From NCBI GenBank assembly GCA_016719485.1, contig JADJZB010000009.1:124001-188000 (forward strand): 64,000 bases of DNA, in the 5' to 3' direction. The notes below the pieces were generated by a model. The model did no database searches. It saw only the letters and a program-made list of their open reading frames with translations, and was not told where the DNA came from. This DNA is from Holophagales bacterium (GTDB taxonomy: Bacteria > Acidobacteriota > Thermoanaerobaculia > UBA5066). Positions within the stretch are counted from its first letter, which is position 1; every line of letters begins with the position of its first letter. Positions 18,430-26,665 of the stretch are shown one piece after another. Position numbers and translations under genes: made by a program.

Positions 18430-21400
18430 TTACGGAATCGGGCAGTCGCCGGGGCAGGGTGGAATCGATTGGGGCCGAAGGTCGAGGATCATCGGCGGCA
18501 CCAGCTGCGAAGTGACAATGGGCGTCGGTCCAGCGAACGTGCCTCTTGTCGGTCCGGTCGTCAAGCACTGTCGGGCACCGGAAGAATCGCTCGACAGAAA
18601 CCGTCTTCGAAGGGGACCCCTTAGGCCCCCATGACATGAGGTGGGTCCGAAGAACGCCGGGTCTGCATGCCGTCCCGTTCGAGGAGCTGTCACCGTTAGT
18701 CGGCCGGCCCGTGCAGATCTCGAGACAGTCCATGAAGAAGTCCCCCTCGGGAGGAGCGAGGAACTCCGTCCCAAGGTACAGAGACCCATCAGGTCGCTGA
18801 AGCCGTGGGGATTCCAGGCATGCGCAGAGTCCTGCTGGACGATGAACTCACGCCACCGATCCTGCACCGGATCTTCCTGAGTGAAGCGACCGATGCTCGG
18901 CTGATAGAAGCGAGCGCGGTAGAAATGGAAGCCGGCCTCGCCGACTTCACGCCCCGTATACGTGAAGGGATGCTCTCTCGTACCGGTCTCCCCCTTGACG
19001 TTCCCCCAGGCATCAAAGAGAACCGAGTGCGTAACGGTGCCGGTCGGGTCGTTCGTGGCGACGACCGAGCCGAGGCCATCGACGCTGAAGTAGCTGACGG
19101 CTCCGCTCTTCGCCATCGCCAAAGGCTCGTCGATGCCTGGGCCATTCAGAAAGTGCGTCGTTTGGCCGCCCGTCGTTTCGGAGACCAGGTTGAGGCCGTC
19201 GTAGAGATAGGTCGTCGTGACACCGCCCACCGTCCTTGTTGTTCGGCGCCCCTGGTAGTCGTAGGTGTAGGCCGCGTTCACCGGACCGGTGATCGCGCTC
19301 AGGCGGTTCTCTGGATCGAAGTCGAAGGCGAAGTTGCCCCCGGGGCCCTGACGGCTAGTGGTGTTCCCAGCAGCGTCATAGCCGTAGGCGTTCACGCCGT
19401 CATTCTGGACTCTCTGGCCGTTGAGTGGGTTCGCGCCGTTGTGGAGGTAGGAGTACGCCAGCGTGTTCCCGCCAATCGTGTTCGTCAGCCGGTTCCCGAT
19501 CGCGTCATAGGTCCACTGGTGGATCTCGGCGTTGAAAGGCGGTGCTATCGGGTAGTCCGTCCGGGTCAGCTGGTAGAGGGAATCGTAGCGGTACGTGGCC
19601 AGGGCCCCCGTCAGCGCTTGCGCCGGGAGCGTGGTTGCCGCGCTCGTCCTCTGCCCGAGAATCGTGTCAGTCCCAAGAGCGTAGTCGTGGTCATAGCCGT
19701 AGGAGAAGGCCGCCAGGGTCGTTCCCCCGTAGGAGTTCCCCAGCTGCAGCAGACGTCCCTGGTCGTCGTACGTGTACGAGCGAGCCTGCGTGATCGGGAG
19801 GGTCAACGTCTGGTACTGCCCGGGCAGCGTGTAGTCCCAGCGGAAGCTGCCCGTTACCGGGCTCCAGTCGGTCGTCCTCAGGCTTCCATCCGGGTAGTAG
19901 GTGTGGGTTGTCGTCGGTCCTGCGGCGATCGCCATCGACTCCACCCGATCGTCGGCGCGGTAGGTGTAGGTGAGGCTCCCCCGGGACGCCTGGGTCGTGG
20001 TGGAGAGGCGGTAGCTCGGGTCATACGTGAAGCCGTGAGTCTCGGGCGGGCTTGCCACGGTGTCCTGGACCTGTAGCAGGAACTGTCCCTGGTAGGAGTA
20101 GGTGACCGTTCCCCCGGTCGAGTAGCTCTTCGTCACCAGACGCTTCAGGGCATCGTAGTCGTAGGTCACCGTCACGGCCCTGCGGTCGGTCTTCGAAAGC
20201 AGAAGGCCGTCGACGGTGTACGCATAGCTCTCGTAGGCCCCGTCCGGAAAGGTCGTCCTCGTCAGCCGCCTCTGGGCGTCGTACAGGTAGCTCGTCACGT
20301 TCCCGTTGGCATCCGTAATCGAGCTCAGGACGTCCGCGGTGTAGGAATAGGACGTAATGCCACTGGCTGCGTCGACCGAGCGCGCGAGGCGGCCGAACTG
20401 ATCGTACCCGAGGCGTGTCACCTTGCCATTGGGATCGGTGACCCGGGTGAAGACCAGTCCTGTGCTCGCATCGAACTCATCGTAAACATAGGTCGTCGTG
20501 AAAGCCAGGGTGGAGCCGGCCGAAGGCTTCGGAAGCGTAACCGTGAGAACGCGGCCGAGGGGATCGTAGGTGTACGTTGACTCGTTCCCCAGCGGGTCGG
20601 TCACGAGCGTTACCCGGCCCAGGGAATCGTAGGCGTAGGTCGTCTGCGGCCGGGTCCCCATGTCGTTGTTGGCAGGGCCGGTCACTGACTGGAGGTTCCC
20701 GGAGGAATCGTACGAGTAGTCGGTCTGCGCTCCGGTCGCCGAAGTCTGTCGCGTCACCCGCCCGACGGTGTCGTACTCATAGGTAGCGACCGTCTCGAGC
20801 GTCGTCCCATCGGACTGGACCCGATAGACGTGGAAGAGCGCCCCTGGGCTCGCGCTGCCGGAAGGGTGGTAGTCGTACCGCCACGCCTGCCAGTCCGGAT
20901 CGCTGAGATTCGTCGCGGGATCATGCGGGATGACCGAGGCAACCTTCTCCGGGAAGGCGGCGTCGTAGACGTAGTCGTACCGGACAGAGCTGGAGGTCTG
21001 GGCATCCCGGGTAACGGACGTCACCTTTCCCGCGGTGTCATAGGTGTACGACGTCAGGATCCCGGTCTGGTCCGTCTGCTGCTGAACCCAGCCTTCCGGG
21101 GAGTACACCGTGTTGGTCGCTGAGTCGTCGGGTGCTATCCGATCGGTGATCTGGATGTCCGAGCCAAACCTCAGCCGCCAGGTGTTGTCGCAGCTGTCGA
21201 GCTTGGCGGTGAGCCTCGGGTCGTCCTGGTAGTTGTACGACATCCGCCAGGTCTCTCCATTCTCGGTATAGGAGAAGACCTGATCGGTGGGGAGATAAGC
21301 GATGTCAGTGACGATGCGGCCCCAGGGGTCGGTGACCCTGGAGAGGAGTGGCGTGGAGAACCGCCCGGTGACATAGGAGAAGGTCGTCTGGCGCCCGGCC

Positions 21401-22197
21401 GGATCGGTCATGCTGGCGAGAGACCCGCTGAGATTGTAGGTGTAGGAGACGATACGGCTCGCCGAATCCCGCAAGGAGGCGATGCGGCCGTCGGCGCCCC
21501 AGAAGACGTCGACGTAGCGCCCGCTCCCTGAACCGTCGGCGACGCGGCTGAGACGCCCGGAGCCGTCGTAAGAAAACAAAGTCAGGTTGCCGGCATGGTC
21601 GCGGATGGAGGCGGCATTGCCGTCGGCAAGGTAGTGGTAGACGGTTCGTGACTTCTCGAGGGTGAGGTCGAAGGAGCCGTCGGCATTGCGCACGAGGACG
21701 TCGCGACGGGTGGCCGGCGGGGTGAACTGACCCGGCGTGGTCTCGATGAATCGGTACTGCCAGCCGTCGGGCATCACAACGTCAGCGACACTGCGGTATG
21801 TGCTCGGCGCCGCAAAGAGGTAGGTAGCGTAGTAGAGCCGGGCCTGGAGCATCGAGGAGTTGCCGACGCCGAGTATCCCGTCGACCAGGCGGGCGCTGGA
21901 GTAGGAGCGGTTGACCGAGATGGCGCCGCCCTCGATGGGAACGGTCAAGTCCAGCGCCTGGGCCACGTAGGTCCCGGACCCGGCGTAGCACGGAGAGGCA
22001 TTGCAGGGCCCAGGACAGGGCTTCGTGCGATCTGGGCAGCACTGGGGATTCGGATTGCACGGGGCATGGTGCGGTCGCGGGGGCTCCGGCGGTGGAGTGA
22101 ACTCGTTCCCGCAGAAGTTCGTTTGCGCGGTCGCGACCGATCCGGGTACGGTCAAGAGGAGGAAGCTGATCAGTAGGAACGGGCGTAGGGTCCTCAT
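18430..22197 (-). CDS. Sec-secreted Rhs/YD-repeat protein with degenerate tip
   Basis: 1255 residues. Signal peptide MRTLRPFLLISFLLLTVPGSVATA, then a Cys/Pro-rich segment, then the N-terminal Rhs domain (SGTYVAQALDLTVP...VNRSYSS). About 25 YD repeats follow (patterns such as GRLSRVADG, YDPLGRVLTVT, YDAAGNTTSRQ), then the Rhs core (EAGFHFYRARFYQPSIGRFTQEDP) near residue 1100. Rhs repeats build a shell around a C-terminal toxin. Here the last 150 residues are a frame-scrambled version of the copy A tip; the HxxxxxxD and HxH residues are lost. Start chosen at 22197, 14 nt after the beta-helix gene stop. Probable polymorphic-toxin backbone whose tip is dead, or misread. Confidence 0.88.
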   Translation of the reverse strand: MRTLRPFLLISFLLLTVPGSVATAQTNFCGNEFTPPPEPPRPHHAPCNPNPQCCPDRTKPCPGPCNASPCYAGSGTYVAQALDLTVPIEGGAISVNRSYSSARLVDGILGVGNSSMLQARLYYATYLFAAPSTYRSVADVVMPDGWQYRFIETTPGQFTPPATRRDVLVRNADGSFDLTLEKSRTVYHYLADGNAASIRDHAGNLTLFSYDGSGRLSRVADGSGSGRYVDVFWGADGRIASLRDSASRIVSYTYNLSGSLASMTDPAGRQTTFSYVTGRFSTPLLSRVTDPWGRIVTDIAYLPTDQVFSYTENGETWRMSYNYQDDPRLTAKLDSCDNTWRLRFGSDIQITDRIAPDDSATNTVYSPEGWVQQQTDQTGILTSYTYDTAGKVTSVTRDAQTSSSVRYDYVYDAAFPEKVASVIPHDPATNLSDPDWQAWRYDYHPSGSASPGALFHVYRVQSDGTTLETVATYEYDTVGRVTRQTSATGAQTDYSYDSSGNLQSVTGPANNDMGTRPQTTYAYDSLGRVTLVTDPLGNESTYTYDPLGRVLTVTLPKPSAGSTLAFTTTYVYDEFDASTGLVFTRVTDPNGKVTRLGYDQFGRLARSVDAASGITSYSYTADVLSSITDANGNVTSYLYDAQRRLTRTTFPDGAYESYAYTVDGLLLSKTDRRAVTVTYDYDALKRLVTKSYSTGGTVTYSYQGQFLLQVQDTVASPPETHGFTYDPSYRLSTTTQASRGSLTYTYRADDRVESMAIAAGPTTTHTYYPDGSLRTTDWSPVTGSFRWDYTLPGQYQTLTLPITQARSYTYDDQGRLLQLGNSYGGTTLAAFSYGYDHDYALGTDTILGQRTSAATTLPAQALTGALATYRYDSLYQLTRTDYPIAPPFNAEIHQWTYDAIGNRLTNTIGGNTLAYSYLHNGANPLNGQRVQNDGVNAYGYDAAGNTTSRQGPGGNFAFDFDPENRLSAITGPVNAAYTYDYQGRRTTRTVGGVTTTYLYDGLNLVSETTGGQTTHFLNGPGIDEPLAMAKSGAVSYFSVDGLGSVVATNDPTGTVTHSVLFDAWGNVKGETGTREHPFTYTGREVGEAGFHFYRARFYQPSIGRFTQEDPVQDRWREFIVQQDSAHAWNPHGFSDLMGLCTLGRSSSLLPRGTSSWTVSRSARAGRLTVTAPRTGRHADPAFFGPTSCHGGLRGPLRRRFLSSDSSGARQCLTTGPTRGTFAGPTPIVTSQLVPPMILDLRPQSIPPCPGDCPIP

Positions 22198-22211
22198 TCG
22201 ATTGAGTCCTC

Positions 22212-25200
22212 TCAGTACTGTAAGACGGTCAGGAGCTGGGCCGACCGCTTGTTGCCCGAGCTGTCTGTCGCGGACACGTCGACGAGGTAGTTGCCCTCGG
22301 CAACGCGGCTGCCGTTGTCTGCGAGGCCGTCCCACGTAGCCGTGTGGTGGCCGGCGGAGCGGCCAGTCAGCGTGATCGTTCGAAGCGGCGAGAGCGATTC
22401 CTGATTCACGAAGGCGATCGCGACGGTCGCAGTGTCGCCCGAAGAGAGTGCCAGGTCGAAATCGATCTGGAGGTTGTCGATGCCGGGTCGTACCCGGGCC
22501 GGGCTCAGGCTCATGTTGGAGATCGCTATGGGAGAGCCGTAGACGACGACGCCGTTCTTCGGAAACTGGTTGCTTTCAATGAAGATCGCCACTTGGCGAG
22601 CGTCGCTCCGGTAGCGACCGGTCAGATCCACACCGCTCCAGGTGATCGTCTGGCTCTGTGAGGACCGAAACTCACGATCGAGGATGCAGAACTCCGTTGG
22701 GGTCGTACAGCTTCCAACTATCGCTCCCTGGCTCCGAGGCGTGGTTGAGAAGATGACGGTGACGCGACCGGGGGCCCATGGCTTGTAGGTCAAGGTCATG
22801 GGGCTGCCGGCAAACGGGTCGTAACTGGGGATCGTCAAGCCGTCCAGTCCATAGGGAGCTCCGAGGTCGACGAAATCGGCTGACAGATCGTAGGTCAGGG
22901 AGTGGGTTCCGTCAGTGACTTCCGCGATGACGGAGTAGAGCCCGTCCGGTACGAGGGCTGATCCGTCGTTCCGCCCGTCCCACGCTTCTGTATACGTGCC
23001 CGCGTCCCGCTGGGCATTCGTCAGGGTTCGTATCGTTTGGCCCGCGCTGTTCTTTGTATAGAGCCACAATGAAAGCGGGAAAGGCACGATCGAGGTGTAG
23101 GAAACCGTCTCCGAAGCCCGGGGATCGAACTCCCATCTGTCAGACGATACCGAGAAGTGGCCGACGGTCGGATGGATGCAGACCTCGACCGGATTGTCGA
23201 GCGAGTCGAATGCCGTGAGTCGAATCGTGTAGGGCCCGTTTGAGAGAGGAGCCGTGTCCCAGATTGCGAACGTCGCATCAGCGACTTGATTCGTGCCGGA
23301 CGCCAGGCTCGTCCACGATGACGGCGTCCCACCGCTTCCGTACTCGAGGATCCATTCGGTCAGTGATTGAAGCGCCACGGTGCCGGAGACGGGGAACGCC
23401 AGCTGTCCGCTCGAGTAGACGTTCGACAGGGTCTCGGTTGCGCCGGGAGAGGCTATTGAAACGTCCATCGACGTGTCGAGGTATAGGCGTCCGCTCGCCG
23501 GTGCGGCCACGGCGCCCAGGCCGGAGACGATCTCGAGGAGGTATGTGTAGGTCGCATCCGGCTGCAGGGTGCCGCCGCCGTCCTTCCCGTCCCAGGACAG
23601 AGTCGTCGGCGTGCCGGTCGAGCCGAGGGTCCGGATCAGGTTCTGGCCCGGATCCCGGATGGAGAGCGTCCACGTGCCGGAGGTGCTGCTGGATAGATTC
23701 CAGCGAGCGGGTGCGGCGAGAGGGTTGAACCGCGGTCCAACAAGGAGGAGGCCCGCGACGTACTCGCTGAGATTTGGCGGAGCCGTGAGCCAGGGGTCGA
23801 AGATGACCCCGGAAGAAACCGGCTGGCCCGAGCCGAATCCCTGGCCCGATGGGCCGGAGGCGGAATCCCAGTAGTTCAGGCGGGCGATGACCCGGTTGGC
23901 TGGTATGTCGTTCATCGCGCCGCCCGCATTCCCAGAGAAGACGCAGTTCTGGACGACGTGCCCGGCCCCTCCGCCCGCGGATACGCCCGCGGCGGCGTTC
24001 CCCGAGATCGTGGAGAGGTTGACTGAAGCGGACCCCCCACGAAGGTCAATTCCATTCCCGGACCAGCCATCCCCTGCCGTGGTTCCGGATACGGTCGTCG
24101 CCTGGATGACGGGATTCCCTCCGATCACGACGATTCCCGTTCTGGCGTTGGCTTGTATCAGCGAGCCGGTAACGAAGGGGGATCCTCCCTCAATCGAGAT
24201 TCCGGCAGTAGCGTTGTTCGTGAGGGTCGCGCTCGAGAGAGTCGGGTTGGCTTCGGCCCCGGTGACGGTGATGCCGGCCCCGGAGGAGTGCGAGATCGTC
24301 ACATTGTCGATGGCTGGAGAGGAGCCGTCGACGTAGACGCCGGCGTTCTCGTACGACCCCGCCCAGGTCACGGTCGCGTAGGCGAGGCGGCTCGTGGAGA
24401 GGGCGTTGTTCGTGAAGTGGATACACCTCCATAACCCGGGCGAGGGGTTCGCGTCGCTGGAGGTGAAGGTGATCGGGCTTGCGGGCGTTCCGACGGCATG
24501 CAGCCCGCCGGGGCCGCCCCACCCGACGAAGAGCCCCGTCTCCGACGCGAACTTCACGGTCACGCCGGGCTCGATCGTCAGGACCGGGCTCGACGCGTCT
24601 GCGACGAGCAAGTACCCCGTCGAAACGTAAGGAAGCTCGGTCTTCTTCCACGTCGTGGTCGTGGCAACGAACCCGTTCCTAAGCTCGATGGCATCCACGC
24701 CGTTCCCCTGGGCGACGAGGCCAGAGGCGGCCGAGAGCGTGATACCGGGATCCTGCGAGATGGCGAATCCTCCGTTGCCCGTCGTCGTCAGCCCGGTCAG
24801 GCTCGCCGTAGCGGAATCCGTGAGATTGAGCCCCACCCCCGAGTTGTCCATCAGGCTCGTGCTCGAAATGGTCGGGCTGGCTCCGGCTCCGGTGACGGTG
24901 ATTCCGGTCCCGGAGGAGTTCGTGACTATGAGGTTCTCGAGGGTCGGGGAGGAGCGGTCTATGTAGATGCCTGTGTTCTCGTACGACCCCGCCCAGGTCA
25001 CGGTCGCATGGGCGAGGTGGCTCGTCGGGAGTGCGAGGCTCGAGAATCCGATGCATCGCCAGGACCCGCTCGCTGGGTTCGCGTCGTTGGAGGTAAAGGT
25101 GATCGGGTGCGCCGACGTACCGACAGCCTGGAGCCCACCAGTGTCACCGTACCCGACAAAGAGCCCCGTTCCCGACGCGAACTTCACGGTCACCCCCGGC

Positions 25201-25385
25201 TCGATCGTCAGGACCGGGCTCGATCCGCCCTCGACGAGGACGTCGCCTGTCACGAGATAGGGACTCCCAGCCAATGTCCACGTCGCGGAAGTCGAAACGG
25301 TGCCGCTTACCTGTGTGTCGGAGATGGCGCGTAGATGCGGAACGAGCAGGATTACAAGCGCGAGACCGAGCCGAAGAGCCCTCAC
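22212..25385 (-). CDS. Secreted parallel beta-helix protein with FlgD-Ig modules
   Basis: 1057 residues with signal peptide (MRALRLGLALVILLVPHLRA). Residues about 35-560 are right-handed beta-helix repeats (patterns such as SPTLENLIVTNSSGTGITV, NPVIQATTVSG). A stretch of about 200 residues is duplicated with a 210-residue period. The second half carries three FlgD-Ig-like units (SWDGKDGGGTLQPDATY, AWDGRNDGSALVPDGLY, TWDGLADNGSRVAEGNY). GTG 25385 overlaps the preceding gene's stop (GTGA), and the Rhs start follows 14 nt after the stop, so the three form an operon. Likely cell-surface or extracellular; beta-helices often bind or cut polysaccharides, but no catalytic residues can be named. Confidence 0.8.
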   Translation of the reverse strand: MRALRLGLALVILLVPHLRAISDTQVSGTVSTSATWTLAGSPYLVTGDVLVEGGSSPVLTIEPGVTVKFASGTGLFVGYGDTGGLQAVGTSAHPITFTSNDANPASGSWRCIGFSSLALPTSHLAHATVTWAGSYENTGIYIDRSSPTLENLIVTNSSGTGITVTGAGASPTISSTSLMDNSGVGLNLTDSATASLTGLTTTGNGGFAISQDPGITLSAASGLVAQGNGVDAIELRNGFVATTTTWKKTELPYVSTGYLLVADASSPVLTIEPGVTVKFASETGLFVGWGGPGGLHAVGTPASPITFTSSDANPSPGLWRCIHFTNNALSTSRLAYATVTWAGSYENAGVYVDGSSPAIDNVTISHSSGAGITVTGAEANPTLSSATLTNNATAGISIEGGSPFVTGSLIQANARTGIVVIGGNPVIQATTVSGTTAGDGWSGNGIDLRGGSASVNLSTISGNAAAGVSAGGGAGHVVQNCVFSGNAGGAMNDIPANRVIARLNYWDSASGPSGQGFGSGQPVSSGVIFDPWLTAPPNLSEYVAGLLLVGPRFNPLAAPARWNLSSSTSGTWTLSIRDPGQNLIRTLGSTGTPTTLSWDGKDGGGTLQPDATYTYLLEIVSGLGAVAAPASGRLYLDTSMDVSIASPGATETLSNVYSSGQLAFPVSGTVALQSLTEWILEYGSGGTPSSWTSLASGTNQVADATFAIWDTAPLSNGPYTIRLTAFDSLDNPVEVCIHPTVGHFSVSSDRWEFDPRASETVSYTSIVPFPLSLWLYTKNSAGQTIRTLTNAQRDAGTYTEAWDGRNDGSALVPDGLYSVIAEVTDGTHSLTYDLSADFVDLGAPYGLDGLTIPSYDPFAGSPMTLTYKPWAPGRVTVIFSTTPRSQGAIVGSCTTPTEFCILDREFRSSQSQTITWSGVDLTGRYRSDARQVAIFIESNQFPKNGVVVYGSPIAISNMSLSPARVRPGIDNLQIDFDLALSSGDTATVAIAFVNQESLSPLRTITLTGRSAGHHTATWDGLADNGSRVAEGNYLVDVSATDSSGNKRSAQLLTVLQY
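24186..25283. repeat. Internal tandem repeat within the beta-helix gene (630-bp period)
   Basis: Two units code for matching protein (SPVLTIEPGVTVKFAS, AVGTxAxPITFTSxDANP, ATVTWAGSYEN). Identical DNA stretches, for example gtacgaccccgcccaggtc near 24351 and 24981, lie 630 bp apart, that is 210 codons. Confidence 0.8.
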
Positions 25386-26536
25386 CGCTGGGCCCCCACT
25401 TCACTCACAACGGTGCTTCGTCGAGGTTCCAGGCAGAAGACTCCTGGAGCTGTCGGGCCGAAATCGCTCGCCCAGTTGACAGCGAACGTCCTGCGCGCAG
25501 TCAACGGCCCGCCCAGATCGATCACGGCGCCGACTCCAGCAGGGCTGCCGGGATACCTGGCGAGCTGCTTGACCCCCTCGTACACGTACACGTGGGCCGG
25601 CTGCCTTCGGAAGTACTGTGCGGTCGGACCCGTAACACCAACGGTCAGGAATGCGGACGAGCCAGTCACCTGCCAGCAGCCGTGCTGGCCCGTCTTCGAG
25701 CCGTTTCGGACGAGGACAGTGGCGGCCGGACTGACGTCCTCGAGGGCCGAGAGGCCGGCGTGGTGGTGACCGCGGCCACGAACGGCTGTTATGCGCGACA
25801 CCCCCTTGCGCGTAGCGGCGTAGTCGAGGAAGCGAACGTCACGATTCCCTGTCGTGATGACCGAGTTCTCGGGCAGGGGCCAGGCGGCGATGCTGACGAC
25901 GAAATGCGGGAGCTCCGAAACGAGAAGCTCCCCCGTTTCGTCTCGGCCGTTCCAGTGGTCCAGGACTCGGCCGGCAGGACGCGGTTCGCGATTGACTATG
26001 GTCTTCAGAACGGGTCCGACCGTCTTTCCGAGATCAGGATCGAGGGCCGCCTGACCCGCCTGGAGATGAACACGAGAGGCCCTCGAGAGCTCGTAGACGA
26101 GAATCGCGTCCGCCCTGCTGTAGTACGCGGGAGGCACGTCGAACATCTCGACCGTCTTGTTCGCCGGGAAGTAGACGCTCCGGCCCTTTCCCGTTCTCAG
26201 GTCGAGGCGGAACGAGTACGCCTCGTCCGGAACGACACGCCCCGAGTCGTCGCGCCCGTCCCATGAAAGCGTGAGACGGCCCGCGGCGACCTTCTTATCG
26301 GAGGCGACGGTCCGGATCACGAAGCCGTCTCGGTCCAGGACCTCGGCTCGCAGCCTGCCTCCCGAAGCAAGGTGCGCGGTGAGCCGGGCCTTCTGTCCGA
26401 GGCTCGGGAGGAAAGCAGCAGGGGCCACTTCGACGTGCTTGATGTGGCTGGCCGGGCGCCCTGCTCCCTCGGCGGCACGCGTGGAGAAGACTACGAGCAG
26501 GAGTAGAACGAGAGGACGGAACTTCCGAAGTTCCAC
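25382..26536 (-). CDS. Secreted FlgD-Ig-like protein
   Basis: 384 residues with signal peptide (MELRKFRPLVLLLLVVFSTRAAEG). Two FlgD-Ig-like units are visible: about 75-110 (LTLSWDGRDDSGRVVPDEAYSF) and about 185-220 (HWNGRDETGELLVSELPHF). The C-terminal 150 residues have no known family. Such Ig-like folds occur in flagellar hook caps and in many secreted or sorting domains, so the role here is structural at best. It is the first gene of the beta-helix/Rhs operon; its stop overlaps the next start. Function unknown. Confidence 0.7.
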   Translation of the reverse strand: MELRKFRPLVLLLLVVFSTRAAEGAGRPASHIKHVEVAPAAFLPSLGQKARLTAHLASGGRLRAEVLDRDGFVIRTVASDKKVAAGRLTLSWDGRDDSGRVVPDEAYSFRLDLRTGKGRSVYFPANKTVEMFDVPPAYYSRADAILVYELSRASRVHLQAGQAALDPDLGKTVGPVLKTIVNREPRPAGRVLDHWNGRDETGELLVSELPHFVVSIAAWPLPENSVITTGNRDVRFLDYAATRKGVSRITAVRGRGHHHAGLSALEDVSPAATVLVRNGSKTGQHGCWQVTGSSAFLTVGVTGPTAQYFRRQPAHVYVYEGVKQLARYPGSPAGVGAVIDLGGPLTARRTFAVNWASDFGPTAPGVFCLEPRRSTVVSEVGAQR

Positions 26537-26665
26537 GAGGACCTCCTTCGTCTCTGAGTTGCATTCTTCTGCCGGCAGTCGTGGCCGGCCTGGCTGGCGG
26601 TGTCGAGCTGGCGCGTGAGTTGCCTGTCGGCGGCGCCAGCTCGGTTGGCGGAGTCCGTGACGATC

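Larger units (their letters stand above)
11585..18886. repeat. Direct repeat of the mobile element, copy B
   Basis: Matches 1-7501. It lacks 173 bp of the primase-helicase gene (copy A 610-782, junction after 12197). The match ends at 18886, where copy B continues into the full Rhs gene while copy A changes to unrelated sequence. From about 17880 to 18886 the two copies differ by many substitutions and indels. Confidence 0.95.

Noticed and set aside
1..18886. Prophage
   Set aside because: Integrase, repressor and primase are present, but no terminase, capsid, portal or tail gene was seen.
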